Shown: positions 35,491 through 48,900 of the stretch, one piece after another
Layout of the letters: each line of letters opens with the position of its first letter
How positions within the stretch are numbered: the first letter of the stretch is position 1
Source of the DNA: Neodontobutis hainanensis
Lineage: Eukaryota; Chordata; Actinopteri; Gobiiformes; Odontobutidae
Length of the DNA: 64,000 bases
Assembly (NCBI GenBank): GCA_024349245.1
Contig: JALDNG010000103.1
Span: forward strand, 1,459,001-1,523,000
Direction of reading: 5' to 3'
Program-made: the position numbers and the translations under genes
Notes under the pieces: generated by a model
What the model saw: only the letters and a program-made list of their open reading frames with translations
Told to the model about the DNA's origin: nothing
Database searches by the model: none

Positions 35491-35550
35491 TTGATAGCAG
35501 AGTTTAGGTTTTGATAGCAGAGTTTAGGTTTTGATAGTAGAGTTTCAATT
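35491..35550 (+). repeat. Three 20-bp tandem repeats near the transposon right end
   Basis: The unit TTGATAGCAGAGTTTAGGTT occurs twice exactly (35491-35510, 35511-35530) and a third time with changes (35531-35550). It lies about 115-170 bases inside the right terminus. In other Tc1/mariner elements subterminal repeats can bind transposase; that role is inferred here. Confidence 0.8.
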
Positions 35551-35663
35551 TGACACAGATGTGAATGGTGTATTTCCCAGTGTTGTGTCGTTTACTTGTG
35601 TGTAGAGTTTTGGCACCATGAGCGAAGTTTTGCAAAATGTGTTCAAGCAACGGGCAAAAACTG

Positions 35664-35785
35664 TAATTTTCTGCTAGAAAATCCTTATTATGCCTTTGAG
35701 CCCCTCCACTTTAACCCTAGGTCTGGTCCGATTGGTCAAAAGGCTGATGGGATTTCTCAGCTTTAGAAGCAAATTCAATATTTAA
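35664..35785. other. Short gap between transposon and ZMYND11 3' end
   Basis: About 120 bases of unremarkable sequence separate the transposon from the probable ZMYND11 cleavage site. Confidence 0.4.
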
Positions 35786-38700
35786 AAAAGCAAGAAAAAC
35801 CTTTATTTTCTTGTTGATACATTTATTTCCTCCATGTTAGCACATATAATATATTTATGTACATATTGCTAGCTAAAGCATAAAAAAATGTCAGGAGCAT
35901 AAAAAATGTTAAGCCACAATAGTTTACATATGGACAGAACATAAAAGTGACAAGGACCAGGGGATTTTTACACAAACTTTAGCAAACTGAATGGACCACT
36001 GGACCAAAAGCAGTGTCAGAACCATTCCTTAATGTCATTTTTCATTTGGGAGGAATTTGGGAAATTAAGGGGGAACATAAAAAAGGTATCATTGTCATAT
36101 TGCATTTCTCTGAGGAGTGCAATAAAATATTTTACACTTTAAAAAAGTAAATGAAAAATAATCACAGTTTTACTCATGCAAGTAACCCATGGAATGACAG
36201 CTATAGGTTTTCAGACACTAACGTTAAAATCTGGATGGACTAATATAAAACAGAGGAAAAGCCAGAGTCACATGACATTAAACAGAAAAAATACTTCCAT
36301 TTATCATTTTTGTGGCAGCTCTGACTACTCCTAACCATTGTATTTGAAAAAGTTTGGACATAACATAGCCGATACGGCGTCACAATTGTCTTCATTCCAC
36401 AAGTGGACACTTGCGGTATTGCAATCCTAAATTTTCTAGCATCAAATAAAGTACAAAAGCCAAAGGCCAATATCAAAAACGGAAAATTTGGCTGTTAATT
36501 ATTTTGTGTAGTTTATAAAAACAGACCAATAATGGGTTCAGTTATAGATTTTTATAATTTATAAGACATGAATGCATCAATGAAGATTAAGTAAAAATAT
36601 TTTTTTAAAAACAGATTAAAAAACATGACATAAAATCTACTGCAGAGTGTAGAAACATAACCTAAAGGTTTTGAAAATGACTCGGAGGCCACAGTTGAGA
36701 ATATTTACATGATAAACTTTGTACAAAATGAGAACTAACAGTCATCCAGATCTCAAAATGCAATGTCTGATTTCATTTACAAAATCTGAAGATTCTAATG
36801 AGTATTTACACGTAGTGCAAACGTGACAAACACAGAAGACATTGGGTGTGTCGTTCAAAAAAATGGAAGAAAATTGCAAAGGGAGAAACTGTACAGTGGG
36901 TTTTCAAAGCCAGAAACAATGACATGTGTTACCGTAAATTCCTTAATAGTTCCAATGAATGTCAGAATTATCAAAACTGGGACCCCCCTTTTTTTTCTTA
37001 AATAATTGCCCTGTATTTTAAGCGGAAAAAAACAAATAATTTAAGCAAATAATTTTTCATTTTATACCATAATATGTTTTCTGAACACCTAAGAAGGCCA
37101 ACATATTTAATCACTGATTAAAAAAATATTTTCCTGTACTGTCAAAGGTTAATTGAAGCTTTTCTAGCTTTCTCTCTGCTGCTCAAACTGAATTTCAGCT
37201 GGGACTTTACAAAGGTTAGCCATAAGCTGCACAGTATTTAAGAATTTACGGTAATTAATTTAAACATTTTTATTAATACAAGGAACAATGCATCTCAACA
37301 GAGAAACTGGCTTATATCCTCTGTTCAGTGAATCTTCATAACGGAGGAAACTAGAAAGTTTACAAAGAAATCCTGGCAATTTGATTGCCTTTAGTTTAGA
37401 AAAAGAGAGGTCCATACTTGATTATATTCTACACTTGACTCCAGCGTAGGAGGGACACCAAATCCCTCCGAGCATTTGCATAAAGTTTTATATTGGTCCA
37501 TCCATTGTATTCTGCGGCGTCGTTCTTTTTTACCATAGTGAATGAAAAAAATACAGAAACTATTCACATGCATATAACATGGCGGAGAATGGGAAAGTAA
37601 AAGACAGGCACTGACCACCAACTACGGCATAAGCAGTAAGAAAGTCTCATAGCTAGTCACTTTAGAGGAAAAAACATCCATCACTATAAAAAATGACACA
37701 GACGAAGCTCTGAAAAATATACATCGTTTTTTGCGCAGTGGGACAGCGGAAGAAAGGGATTGGACAATAAGATAGTAGAAATGAATGGACCAAGGACCAA
37801 TATGAGACAAAAGGTGTCCATGTTTGGGTAGAAAAACACTTTGGGAAGCACAAACCCCATATCACCATTTTAGCTGCAGCAAGTTATTGTTGCTTGCAAT
37901 ACTAACAGGCAAATTCATTCACAAAAAGTGTCTGGGTAAATACACAGAAACTAATAAAATTAAGGTTAAAGTAGTTATAATTTTGTTCAAGTCAAGACTA
38001 AGAAACCAGAAATATAACTATACATTTTTTTGTGGTTTTTACTTACACAGGCTTCGACATCAGTAAAAGATCCTTTGATCCAATCATTTATACCGTCTGT
38101 GGATTCTAAATACTTTTTTTTTTTTTGGCAAATTTGGGCTGAAAAAAAGAAAATTCTTTTGAACTTAAGACACATCTCAGTAAAGATTATCTCAAATTCC
38201 ATAACATTTTGAAAAAACTAACTTTTCCATGCTAAATACACCCAAAATGTGCATAATAATTATTCTTTAGAGCAATAAAATATAGAAGATTTGCTCTGTC
38301 GGAGTCTTTTAAGGCCGACTTTGTAACCCTGTTCCCAATAAGTGAGATTTTAGGTAGAAACGATAAAAAGGTGCTTTCCACCACATAATAAAAAAATAAA
38401 ATAAAATAAAAATTGTGAACCACATTATCCACAAATTAATACCTTTAAAAATGTTTTTAAGAAAGCAGAGCTAGTTTGATGCTGTGCTTACGTAATTTTT
38501 TTTAAGTTTAATGCTGTAAAAGAGATTAAAAAAAAAATAAAAATCATGTAATAAAATTCAGTTAATGCTTATTGGTTAAGACACACTTAAATAGACACAT
38601 TCTCTAACAAAATCTCAGTAAAACAAAAGCCTCCTCTGCATTTGCATTTTGAGCAATAGGTTCAGAAAAATATAGAACATTTAATTCAAAACAATGGTTA

Positions 38701-38903
38701 TATTAAATATGCAAAAAAAGAAGAAAAAAAAAAAAAAAAAAAAAGAAAAAGATCAAATTGCTCTTTTCACACAGAAATTGTCAGGTCCAGACAGTTTTTC
38801 TTTTGGAGGAAGTGGAGGGAAGTGTGTGAGGAATTTGGATTGACTGACAGCGGGAGCAGAGGGAACCAATGGCCAATGGCGTGAGGCACAAGGCGGGGCT
38901 TGT
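35785..38903 (-). other. ZMYND11 3' untranslated region
   Basis: Runs from the TGA at 38906-38904 to the probable poly(A) site, about 3.1 kb. It is AT-rich with no transposon recognised and no long frame. A poly(A) run on the plus strand at about 38718-38742 (T-rich in the transcript) lies close behind the stop. The extent is inferred from the signals. Confidence 0.6.
35802..35827 (-). terminator. Probable ZMYND11 poly(A) signals
   Basis: On the minus strand AATAAA occurs at 35827-35822 and again at 35807-35802, followed by a T-rich stretch. They are the last strong signals before the transposon, so transcription of ZMYND11 likely ends near 35780. This is inferred from position. Confidence 0.45.
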
Positions 38904-39991
38904 TCATCTCTTTCGGCGACAGGTGCGTTTGTGGTCTGCGTGCCAGTGCTCCTGCTGACACTTGATGGAGCAGTAGGACGTGTTCCAGCAGCAGTGGTAC
39001 ATGGCCTCCTCCTCACAGTTATAACACTGAACACAAAGATATGTATTATATATATTTTAAGATATGTCATTAAAAAGTATGCATTGTTCAAAGCAAGTTA
39101 AAAGCACCAAAGTTTATAAAACAATCAATCTACATTGTTTTAAACCACATTGTTTTTGGATTGTTTTAACAAGCCATGACTTTGTAGCTTCTATACAATA
39201 CAGATTTCATTTCTAAAATGCAAATCTTTGGTTTTCTATTTTTTGTCTGACAGTAAATAGCTAAAGTGATTATTACACATTATTGCCAAACCCCAAATTA
39301 TAAAAAAGAAGCTTTGATTTTGTATCCTGATGCTTAAATTGACTCACCCACTGCTTCTTCTTCGTCTGGGAGATGAGCTGTTTGTGTTGAGCCACCAGTT
39401 TCTTCACCTCCTCCACCAGCTCCTCTTTACACTTCTCTTTCACCTGTTTGCACTTCCTGTCCATCTCGGCCTGCGCTCCGCTTAAGGCTTTACTGACCGC
39501 CTGTCGTTTCTCCTCCTCCATCTCTGCACGCAGCTGCAACAAAAACACAGAAATGTCGGTTAACTCAAGAGCGCTACACTAGGACATGTATTGTGCTGAC
39601 AAACAATTTATGCATTTTTATGTTCGGTGATTTGAAATGATTTTATCGGTGGTGCTCAGAAACTCCCCAAAAAGTAAAAAAAAAAAAAAGCATATTAATG
39701 CTAATTGCCCACCTTCTCGAGAGCTTCCCTCACGACTCGCTCAGTCTCACGCTTGTTGTCGGCCTTCATCATCTCTTTGACGTCGTTAAAAACCTTTGTG
39801 TATTTCTCGTGGCACATGTTTTGGCAGGCGCCGTCGCTGTTGGTTTGCGTGCCGCGGTGCAGTGTGCGAGGTGAACCACCACTGGCCTTTTTCGTTTGTG
39901 TGGACACAGACAGTTTCTCAGGCTGATGAGGCCCCGACGACACCGGGATCTCCTGACTCGAGCTGACCGCCTCCATCTCGGGCTCTGGGTC
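38904..39991 (-). other. zmynd11: ZMYND11 coiled-coil and MYND exons
   Basis: Exon 39991-39713 encodes PEMEAVSSSQE, VSTQTKK and a helical region ending REALEK. Exon 39533-39348 is a lysine/glutamate-rich helix (AEMDRKCKQVKEKCKEELVE) ending KKKQW. The last exon holds the MYND zinc finger: CYNCEEEAMYHCCWNTSYCS, IKCQQEHWHADHKRTC, then RRKR and TGA. All zinc ligands expected for MYND are present. Confidence 0.93.
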
Positions 39992-42900
39992 CTGGGAGAC
40001 AAAAAATTTGGACATTTTCAGATGTTCCATACATTTTTTTACATTTGGGGTTTCTCCTAAAAATGTATTTTATTCAGCCAACACTGTGGTCAATATGTTG
40101 TAAGCAATATAAAAGCAGGGCCAAACTTACACTGGCCTCTTCTTTGGGTTCAACCGATTGAGTTCGACGACTTTTCTTAGCTTTTGGCTCTTGGCTGCTT
40201 TTAAGCTGAAACACAAAAAGCTAAAATTTAGAACATGGCATTTAGGTCCAAGGCAAATGTTTGAATTCTTAATAATTACTTGATAAAAATCAAAGTGGAC
40301 TAAAATCTTATTGTTTGATTGTATTATATTATATATGACAGTCTAGTGACAGCCACAGCTCTGAACATATCTGTGTCCATTATTAACCACACTAATTGCT
40401 GGATGTGAAATGGCTCTAATGAACAGCAGAACTAAACAGACCTGACACTGATTGCTTGCTTATTTTCAGACTTAAATGGGTTTACCCATTTAATGTATAA
40501 ATCCCATTTAAACAGGTACCTAGAAACAGACAAATATTATAAAGGTGTGGTTCTCAACCATGCTGCATCTGCTGTTTCTCTGAAAAGGAATAGTGCATAA
40601 AAACAAACCGTGTGCCAGCAGGTTTCTCAGGTGAAGGCTTTTGAGAGGAGTTGTAGTGGAGTACTCACATGGCGAACCTGCTCGTTGCTGGTGGAGGAAA
40701 TGCTGGACTCTGCGTCTTCAGTTCGACCATTGCCCTCCTCCTGTTGAGACCGGCCGCTCTGCTGTTGGCTGCTGCTGCCATCATCCAGCTTGTTTTTCCA
40801 GAAGCGGCCCTCTCTCAGAAAGCGCTGGTACATCTCCAGCTCCTCACAGGCCTTTTTCCAGCTGTTACTGCGCTTCACCTGCAACTGCTGCACACTCACT
40901 TTAATGTCCTGGATGTTGTCTGCGGGAATCCACGCTCTGGGAAATACAAGCATAACAGAAATATCTCAAGCACAAATTATTTTTATTCTAATAAAGAAGA
41001 AACCAGTATTAGCAGCTGGGACAGTTTATGGCAACACATTAGTCAAGATAATCATTCAAATCATAAAATAGTAAGTTCATGATGTGAAACAAATGTAAAC
41101 TGGATGTGTAACTCTGGGTTTCAGTGTTAAAAAGGGGGTTCCATTTAGATCAAGTTATTTAAATAATAAAAAATACTAGAGATGCTCCGATCAGCATTTT
41201 TGGGGCCGATCACCGATTATCTATACTCATGCACTGTTCTTTCTGCACACTGCATGAGTATATTACTATGCAATGTCCCAATAAAGCTCTTCTCATTTCT
41301 CATCTCAATTAAGTGATAAGCACACGAGAAGAATGGAAATCAAAACGGATGTGTTGCAAGCGGCGGCTCGCAAACTTGCCGCACATGGGCGATTAATTTT
41401 TCATTTTCAGCCTGGATGTGGAGGGGTGAATGACTCCTGCTCTGACTGCAGCTGGGAGGGGCTGCTGCGTCTGTGAGTGCTTTGGGATGGGGGTGGGGCC
41501 AGCGGCAGCACCCGCTGCTCACTGAGAAGAGTAAGAACGATGTGTGCTTTCACTTCAGAGAGTCTCCAAATGTCCCCAGAAAAAGTTGTGAGATTTGTCG
41601 CTACTTGCTTTTTTGAAAATGTGTCCCTAGAGGGGTCTGAATATTCACTAAATATAGCGACAAAGGCGCTAAGTTGGCAACACTTCATGCACGTGTGAAA
41701 AAGTCACACTATTTACATCACGCGATCGGCTTTTTTGATAAGCGCTTTTGGGGTTCGCCGATCATGCAATTTTTAGTCAATATCGGCCGATCATGATCGG
41801 TGGCCGATCAATCGGAGCATCACTAAAAAATACCAAAAAAAAATTATGTTATGCATAAAAAAATATGTGTATTATTGTTTTTCCATAATATAGGGCACAC
41901 ATTTTAAACAAAAGTTTTAAGAGAAAAGACCGAGCACATTCCTAAATGTGACTTCCATAAATCCATAATTTGGAAAATAAAATTTTGACAAACTTTAAAG
42001 CCTTTAGGCATTGCTTATGAGGCAGTAATAAGAATCAGAACCCTGATAGTTTGACTGTTTTAATCAAAATGTACTAAATGGCTTTAAAAAACCTTTGAAT
42101 TTTAGTCTGTACCAACAAAAGAAAATTGAAATACTTGCAAGGTGCAGTGTTTAAAATCTTGTTATACACAAAACAGAACCGTAAAGTATTAATCACTCTC
42201 TTCACGAGCTGATAAACTTCCACGCAGGAAGTGAGAAACTGTATGAGCTTGACTGACCTCTGATGTTGGTGTCCAAAAAAGCGCACGTCCACCTGGTTGT
42301 CCTCCCGCTGAAGCACTTTGGCCGGCCAGTAGCCAAACCCTTTCATTTTGGCCCAAACCAAGTCGTGATTGGGACTCTGAACAAGCCACAAACAAAAACA
42401 TCATCACAACATAGTCAAATATCAAATCTAATGGGAAAAATACAATTGTAAAGAAGACACCATCATGTATATATAATACGTTTGTTATATGGGTTTGTAG
42501 AAGATAGTCCCTTTATACAGTTTTTTTATTTTAGTTGTACTCACACAAGGGTAACAGAACCAGTTGTCAGGCCGTGCGTTTGAAAGGTAGAAACAGTTTT
42601 TACACAACAACAACTCGTTCAGCTGGAATAGAAAAAAGAAAACTAACAATCATTGGGAATTTTGACACTATTATGCATGTTATATAACTAGTAAAGATGT
42701 TGCCTAATAAGAAAAGAACTCAAACGGACTTAGCCACAGGTTTATGCTGTTCAACAATAGGAGATGCCTAGTCTTAGTGATATATGTGACATCTTTACAA
42801 AATAAGTCCATCTGAGGTCCACCTGAGAAGCTTTACCTCATGGCATGTGTCACTGAAGAGCAACCGTGCAATTTCTGCCTGATCACTGTGAACTGCCACA

Positions 42901-45900
42901 TAAAAATGATAAAAAAGAAACTTCAGAGAAAAACCAGCAACCCACATTACGACTTTCACAATTTTTCAAATCTTTTTAGCTCACCTCCATATAAGATAGC
43001 AGTGTTATGGACGATCAACTGAGCGTCTGCTTTGAACTCATCAAAACTTTTGTATTTTCCTTCAGACAGGTTCTAATAGAAAAAGGAAAAAGAGCAATAC
43101 TGTAGGGAGAGCTTATGTTCTGCTGCATGTATCTATTTAATGTTGTAGGAGTGTGCTTTAAACTGATGAATTTTTGCTGTATTGTGGATTTTGTATTTAA
43201 TCTCAAAGCCAGAAACTGACTGGAAAGAATCACAGTTTGCCTCATTAAGGTTTTCGGATAAGATGAATAATCATCAATGTTTGAGGCACTGAGTCACACA
43301 GCAAAATGCATTTACCTCCTGGATGTTGGTGACGTCCAGCGGAGTGTGGATCAGCCGTTTGTACATGGGATGCTTAGTGTCCTTGCCTTTTTTGTTTAGG
43401 TCCACTGCCTGGAAACGGAAAGAGGAAGAGTAGTTTAATGGAGCTAAGTATAGAGAGCTGAAAAGCATAATAGGAAATCTGAGTCCACTTTTACAGCCAG
43501 AGGTTGAGATGAGGGTTAGAGAGAGCCAAGAGATGGAGAAGCAATAAGATCCACAGTGATGGATTACAAAACAGAAGTAAATAAAAAACTATTTGACTGA
43601 GACAATTGAGGCAAACTTATAGCATTAGAAATTTTAAAATACAGGTTCCACATTTTTAGGACTTTTTCAGAACTTTTTTCTTGAATTAACTTTTGGGAAC
43701 ACTAATAGGAGTTCTTACCCTCTCCTTCATGCGCTGGACAATAAAACGCAGGTATTTACACATCTCCTGTTTGTTCAGGTTCTTCTTTTTACTGCCCTAA
43801 AAGAGAAGTAATTGGTAAAAAAAATGTAAAAATAAAAAGCAAAGATGCTATTAATAAATGTAGCTGTTCAAAAAGTTATGATCAGGTCCTCGTTTTTTTC
43901 CAAAGCCGAAGGCCAGTCAAATTGAGCAGTTTTTTCATGATTGCATTACTTATTTCCTAAAAAAGGGTCTGTTCAGCTTGACTCATTGTTATAAAGTAAT
44001 AATAAAACATTAAAAAAAACAAAAACAAATTTAAACCCCACAAAGCCTTTTACTAATCCTTGCCATAGTATAATAAAAGAGCGACAGTATAAGTCATATT
44101 TTTACCAAACTATTGTAAAGAGTAGGCATGGAACAACTACTAGATTGAGGGTATATTGCAGTTTCAAAAAGTCTTGTAACGTTATGAAAATAACAAATCC
44201 TCCATATTGTTATTGTAATGAGCAGACATGACCAAAAAGTACTGAATGACAGATTGACAAAAATTTGGTATTTACCATAAGCAAGCATTTGTGGTATCAA
44301 AATATTCAATCAAATTGCATAGTAGTACTTTACAGTCATCACAAGATCTGTGTCAGCCAATCTTGGAAAAAACGGGAAAAGGGCAATGTTAGACTCATGT
44401 TACGACCACAAAATGAATCAAGTTTATCTGACTTCTCTGTATAGTTTTCTTTTTTTCCCAACTGTAAAACATAGCGCTTATTTTCTCACTTCTATGATCT
44501 GGGCAAAGAAAATCAGAGGGTTAATTCGAAAGCAACGGCAAAAATTATCGAGAGATTTTGCTAAAATGTCCCAATACATTCATTAAAAACTTTCATTTCA
44601 CCTGTTATTGCCAAAGCAACTTTTAACCCAAAAACATACCTAATAATCATATACTTCTACGAAGAATGGGATGAATGGGATTATTCAGACTTGTAACTGC
44701 AATACCATGATACCCTTATATTGTTCCTTAGCGTTTTACCGTTCAAATCTCATATCGTCCCATGCCTAGTTAATAGTTAAAAAAGCGTACCCTGCAGATG
44801 GTACACTGCCAGTGGGAGCCACCATCCCGCGGCTTGCACTCGTCCGACAGACACTTGAGGTGGTAGACTCTGAAGCAGTTGTCACAGTTCATGACGTCAC
44901 CCGGTAGGTGGCATTCAAAGCAGTACCAGTCGTGGCTCTCAGTCTCCCAGTCCTAACACACAACACACAAAAACTTTGGGTGACCCCCCCCTCGACCCGG
45001 GATCAGAGTTTAGGGAGGAATAAAGCAACCTTCTCTACTTCTACTCAAAGTGAACATTCACACAGTTACACATGTCAGGCATGCCATACTGCCCTGCAAA
45101 CCCAGAGTGCAGTAACTAATAGTGTTAGGAACTAAGTTAGTAGTAAATATTGGCACTGCATATTTACACAAACATATTTACAACATGTATTGTTTCCTCC
45201 ATAGATTATGTCGGTGGCATCAAGTAGGAGGAGAATGTGAGCAACCGATGGTGCTATCCAGGGCATTGAAATTCACCTTGGTGATCAATAAAGTTGGATT
45301 GAATTGAGCCAAATTTAACTAGAATTTCTATACTCATTATTTTCAATCATCAACCCCCGATTACTGAGTGCATAACTGTTTTCTTAAAATGCATTTTACT
45401 GCAACTTATTGGTGACTTCCAGCACATTTTGTACGTAGACAAGACTATTTTTAGGACTTGGTTTTCTCTTAATCTTGGATATTTTGGGATTATGAATCAA
45501 GACCAGTCAAGACACAGGTCTGTATGTCCACAATTATTGAGAATGGAAAAAAACTAAATATAATCTTAAAATTTGTTAAAATAAGATTCCTCTATCAAAG
45601 ACTAATCCTGCCATACGTTTAGAGTTGGTTTTAAACTGGACTTGTATTATTTGTATTTTAAAACTGTTCCTCTTCAGTGTAAAGCTCACTGGTCTCGACT
45701 TGGTCTCAGTTGCAAAAACTCTGAATCTTGTCTTAGTCTCAGTTATTGCAGTCTTGACAACATCACAAAAAAGCATCCATCAGTAGCCAAGTTTTAAGTT
45801 GTTAAACTTCGGAAGGTTTTAGAAATTTGACTTCCATAAAGAATAACAAGCACATTTTTATTTGTGAATTAAATAACATTATTATAAGAAACATTCAAGA

Positions 45901-48900
45901 GAAATATCTTGTTACTGCAGTTTGGCTTTGATTGGAAGTATAAGACCCTTAAATTACCACAACCCATGGTTACTTTTAAAATTTTGACTAACTTTGCTCT
46001 CTTTTTGTTTTGTTTTTTTACACACATGTAGCTATTGTTCATAATGTGCCTTTTCAGAATCACACTTCTATTCTGTCTTTGATTAAAATGAGTTGCATTC
46101 AGTAGAAACATGCAGAAGACTGAAAAAGAAGACACCTGCTTTCAAAAAATATATAAAAACTTTAAAAAAAGACCTTGACAAGAATGTATGTAAAGAAGCA
46201 TTTAAAAGATTGCTTGTGAAATAAATCTGGCCCAAAGTTGCCAATATAGGCTTCAGTCGGCCGCGACCCCTGACTGGACTATGAAAATAAATGAATTAAT
46301 GAGTTGTATACTCAGCGTATCGTAAATCTTAGTTCAGCGTGAATTAGTAGTACAAATTTCACTGAAGTTATTCACTGGAGTAATCCCACAAAAAAATACT
46401 ATTAGGTCACACAGAACATCAGTATGTATTTAGCATTAGTCTTAGTAAAGTTATTACTATTGAACAAAAAATGTGCAGCTTCTATTTAAAATAAATAGTT
46501 TTCAATTAATAAAGTCTTAGCACAGCTGTGACACTGGAAAAAAAATCCTGAGAGTAAAAATATTTAACCAACTTATCTGAACAACAACCCAAACAATTAA
46601 ATAAGCAAAATGCTTTACTCAACAGCAGTGGTTCTTTTCGCACCAAATACCACCTCAAAACAAAAATAATTAGGATTTATTTGTTAATCTGGTCTAGGCT
46701 TTTGTACTACCCTATCAAACTTCAAAAATCCAGTGTCCAACAATGTTCCTGAAAATCTGTCATTACTGGTGAGACAACATTCTCAAATGACGGCTATTTA
46801 GTTAAGAGTAAGCTGTAGTATTTTTCTCCAGGCTTTAAATTGACAGTTTAAGAGGGACTAAATTGACATTTGGATGTTAAATAAAAAAAAACAAAAAAAA
46901 TTGGTGTTTCTAAATCTACAGTGGTTCCTTATAAAAGCAGAAAAAGCCCCCCTTGTGAAGCTCACAGTTGAGCAAAACTGACTTGGTAAAGTTTGTCTTC
47001 AGTATAATTATTAGTGTGCGACTAATAGTGGTGTAAATATTTGGGAGGCTAACTCAATGACACAGCACATGCCGAACAGACTCTAGGAGCAGTCAGACTT
47101 CATCTAACGCCGCCGTCTTCTTTACATTTAAACTTGAACTAAACCCACAACTGTCCTATCTCCAAATTTTTCTATTAATATAACGACTTGTCATTATAAT
47201 AATTTTCTGCAGTACAATTTATTACTGCTCCTCCTTGAACCGCCACCTTATCGTGGTGGAGGGGTTTGAGTGCCCGGATGATCCTAGGAGCTATGTTGTC
47301 GGGGGCTTTATGCCCCTGGTAGGGTCTCCCAAGGCAAACAGGTCCTAGGTGACGGGCCAGACCAAGAGCGGTTCAGAACCCTTTATGGACGTTTTAATAC
47401 CAAGGACCGTTACGTCGCCCGGTATGGCGCAGCCGGGGCCCCACCCTGGAGCCAGGCCCGGGTTGGGGCTCATATGCGAGCGCCTGGTGGCCGGGTCTTT
47501 CCCAACGGGGCCCGGCCGGGCTCAGCCCGAAAGAGCGACGTGGGACCGACCTCCCGTGGGCCCACCACCTGCAGGAGGAACTGTAAGGGGCCGGTGCAAT
47601 GTGGATTGGGTGGCAGTCGAAGGCGGGAGCCTCGGCGACCCAATCCCCGGACACAGAATCTGGCTCTAGGGACATGGAATGTCACCTCGCTGGCGGGTAA
47701 GGAGCCTGAGCTTATGCGGGAGGTTGAGAGATACTGACTAGAGATAGTCGGGCTCACCTCCACGCACAGCTTGGGCTCTGGAACCCAGATCCTCGAGAGA
47801 GGCTGGACTCTCCACTACTCTGGAGTTGCCTGCGGTAAGAGGCGGCGGGCTGGTGTGGGTTTGCTCATTGCCCCCCGGCTCAGCCGCCATGTGTTGGAGT
47901 TCACCCCGGTGAACGAGAGGGTCGTTTCCCTGCGCTTCGGGTTGGGGATAGGTCTCTCACTGTTGTTTGTGTCTACGGGCCAAATGGCAGTGCAGAGTAC
48001 CCGGCCTTCTTGGAGTCTCTGGGAGGGGTGCTGGAAAGTGCTCCAACCGGGGACTCCATCGTTCTACTGGGGGACTTCAACGCTCACGTGGGTAGCGACA
48101 GTGACACCTGGAGGGGCGTGATTGGGAGGAACGGCCCACCTGATCTGAACCCGAGTGGTGTTCTGTTATTGGACTTCTGTGCTAGCAACAGTTTGTCCAT
48201 AACGAATACCATGTTCAAGCATAAGGGTGTCCATCAGTGCACGTGGCACCAGGACACCCTAGGTCGGAGGTCGAGGATCGACTTTGGAGTTGTTTCATCT
48301 GACCTCCGACCGTATGTCTTGGACACTCGGGTGAAGAGAGGGGCGGAGCTGTCAACTGATCACCACCTGGTGGTGAGTTGGATCCGATGGTGGGGGAGAA
48401 GGCGGGACAGATTTGGCAGACCCAAACGTACTGTGAGGGTCTGTTGGGAACGTTTGGCCGAGTCCCCTGTCAGAGAGATCTTCAACTCCCACCTCCGACA
48501 GAGCTTCGACCAGATTCCGAGGGAGATTGGAGACATTGAGTCCGAGTGGACCATGTTCTCCACCTCCACCATTGTCGACGCAGCCACTCGAAGCTGTGGC
48601 CGCAAAGTCTCCGGTGCCTGTCGTGGCGGCAATCCCCGAACCCGGTGGTGGACACTGGAAGTAAGGGAGGCCGTCAAGCTGAAGAAGGAGACCTATCAAG
48701 CCTGGTTGGCTTGTGGGACTCCTGAGGCAGCTGATAGGTAGCGGCAGGCCAAGCGGGCTGAAGCACGGGTGGTTGTGGAGGCAAAAACTCGGGTCTGGGA
48801 GGAGTTCGGTGAGGCCATGGAAAAAGACTATCGGTCGGCCTCAGGGGGGGGAAGCACGTCCGGCGCCTCAGGAGGGGGAAGCAGTGCCCTGCCAACACTG

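Larger units (their letters stand above)
33531..35663 (+). mobile_element. IS630/Tc1/mariner-superfamily transposon with both ends
   Basis: The left end CAGTTTTTGCCCCGTTGCTT and the reverse complement of the right end, CAGTTTTTGCCCGTTGCTTG, form terminal inverted repeats of about 28 bases differing by a one-base indel. TA dinucleotides flank both ends (33529-33530 and 35664-35665), as expected for the superfamily. The element is 2133 bp. It encodes a transposase related to a fish family with an RG-rich N terminus and a DDE_3-type catalytic domain, and has its own AATAAA at 35367. It fills most of the gap between the two convergent genes. Confidence 0.88.

Noticed and set aside
38718..38742. 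Poly(A) run as evidence for a processed pseudogene
   Set aside because: It lies in the 3' UTR of ZMYND11 on the opposite strand, with no retrocopy next to it.
48352..48699. Minus-strand frames opposite the LINE (also 47394-47763 and 49291-50216)
   Set aside because: They are antisense shadows of GC-rich LINE coding sequence and show no family wording.
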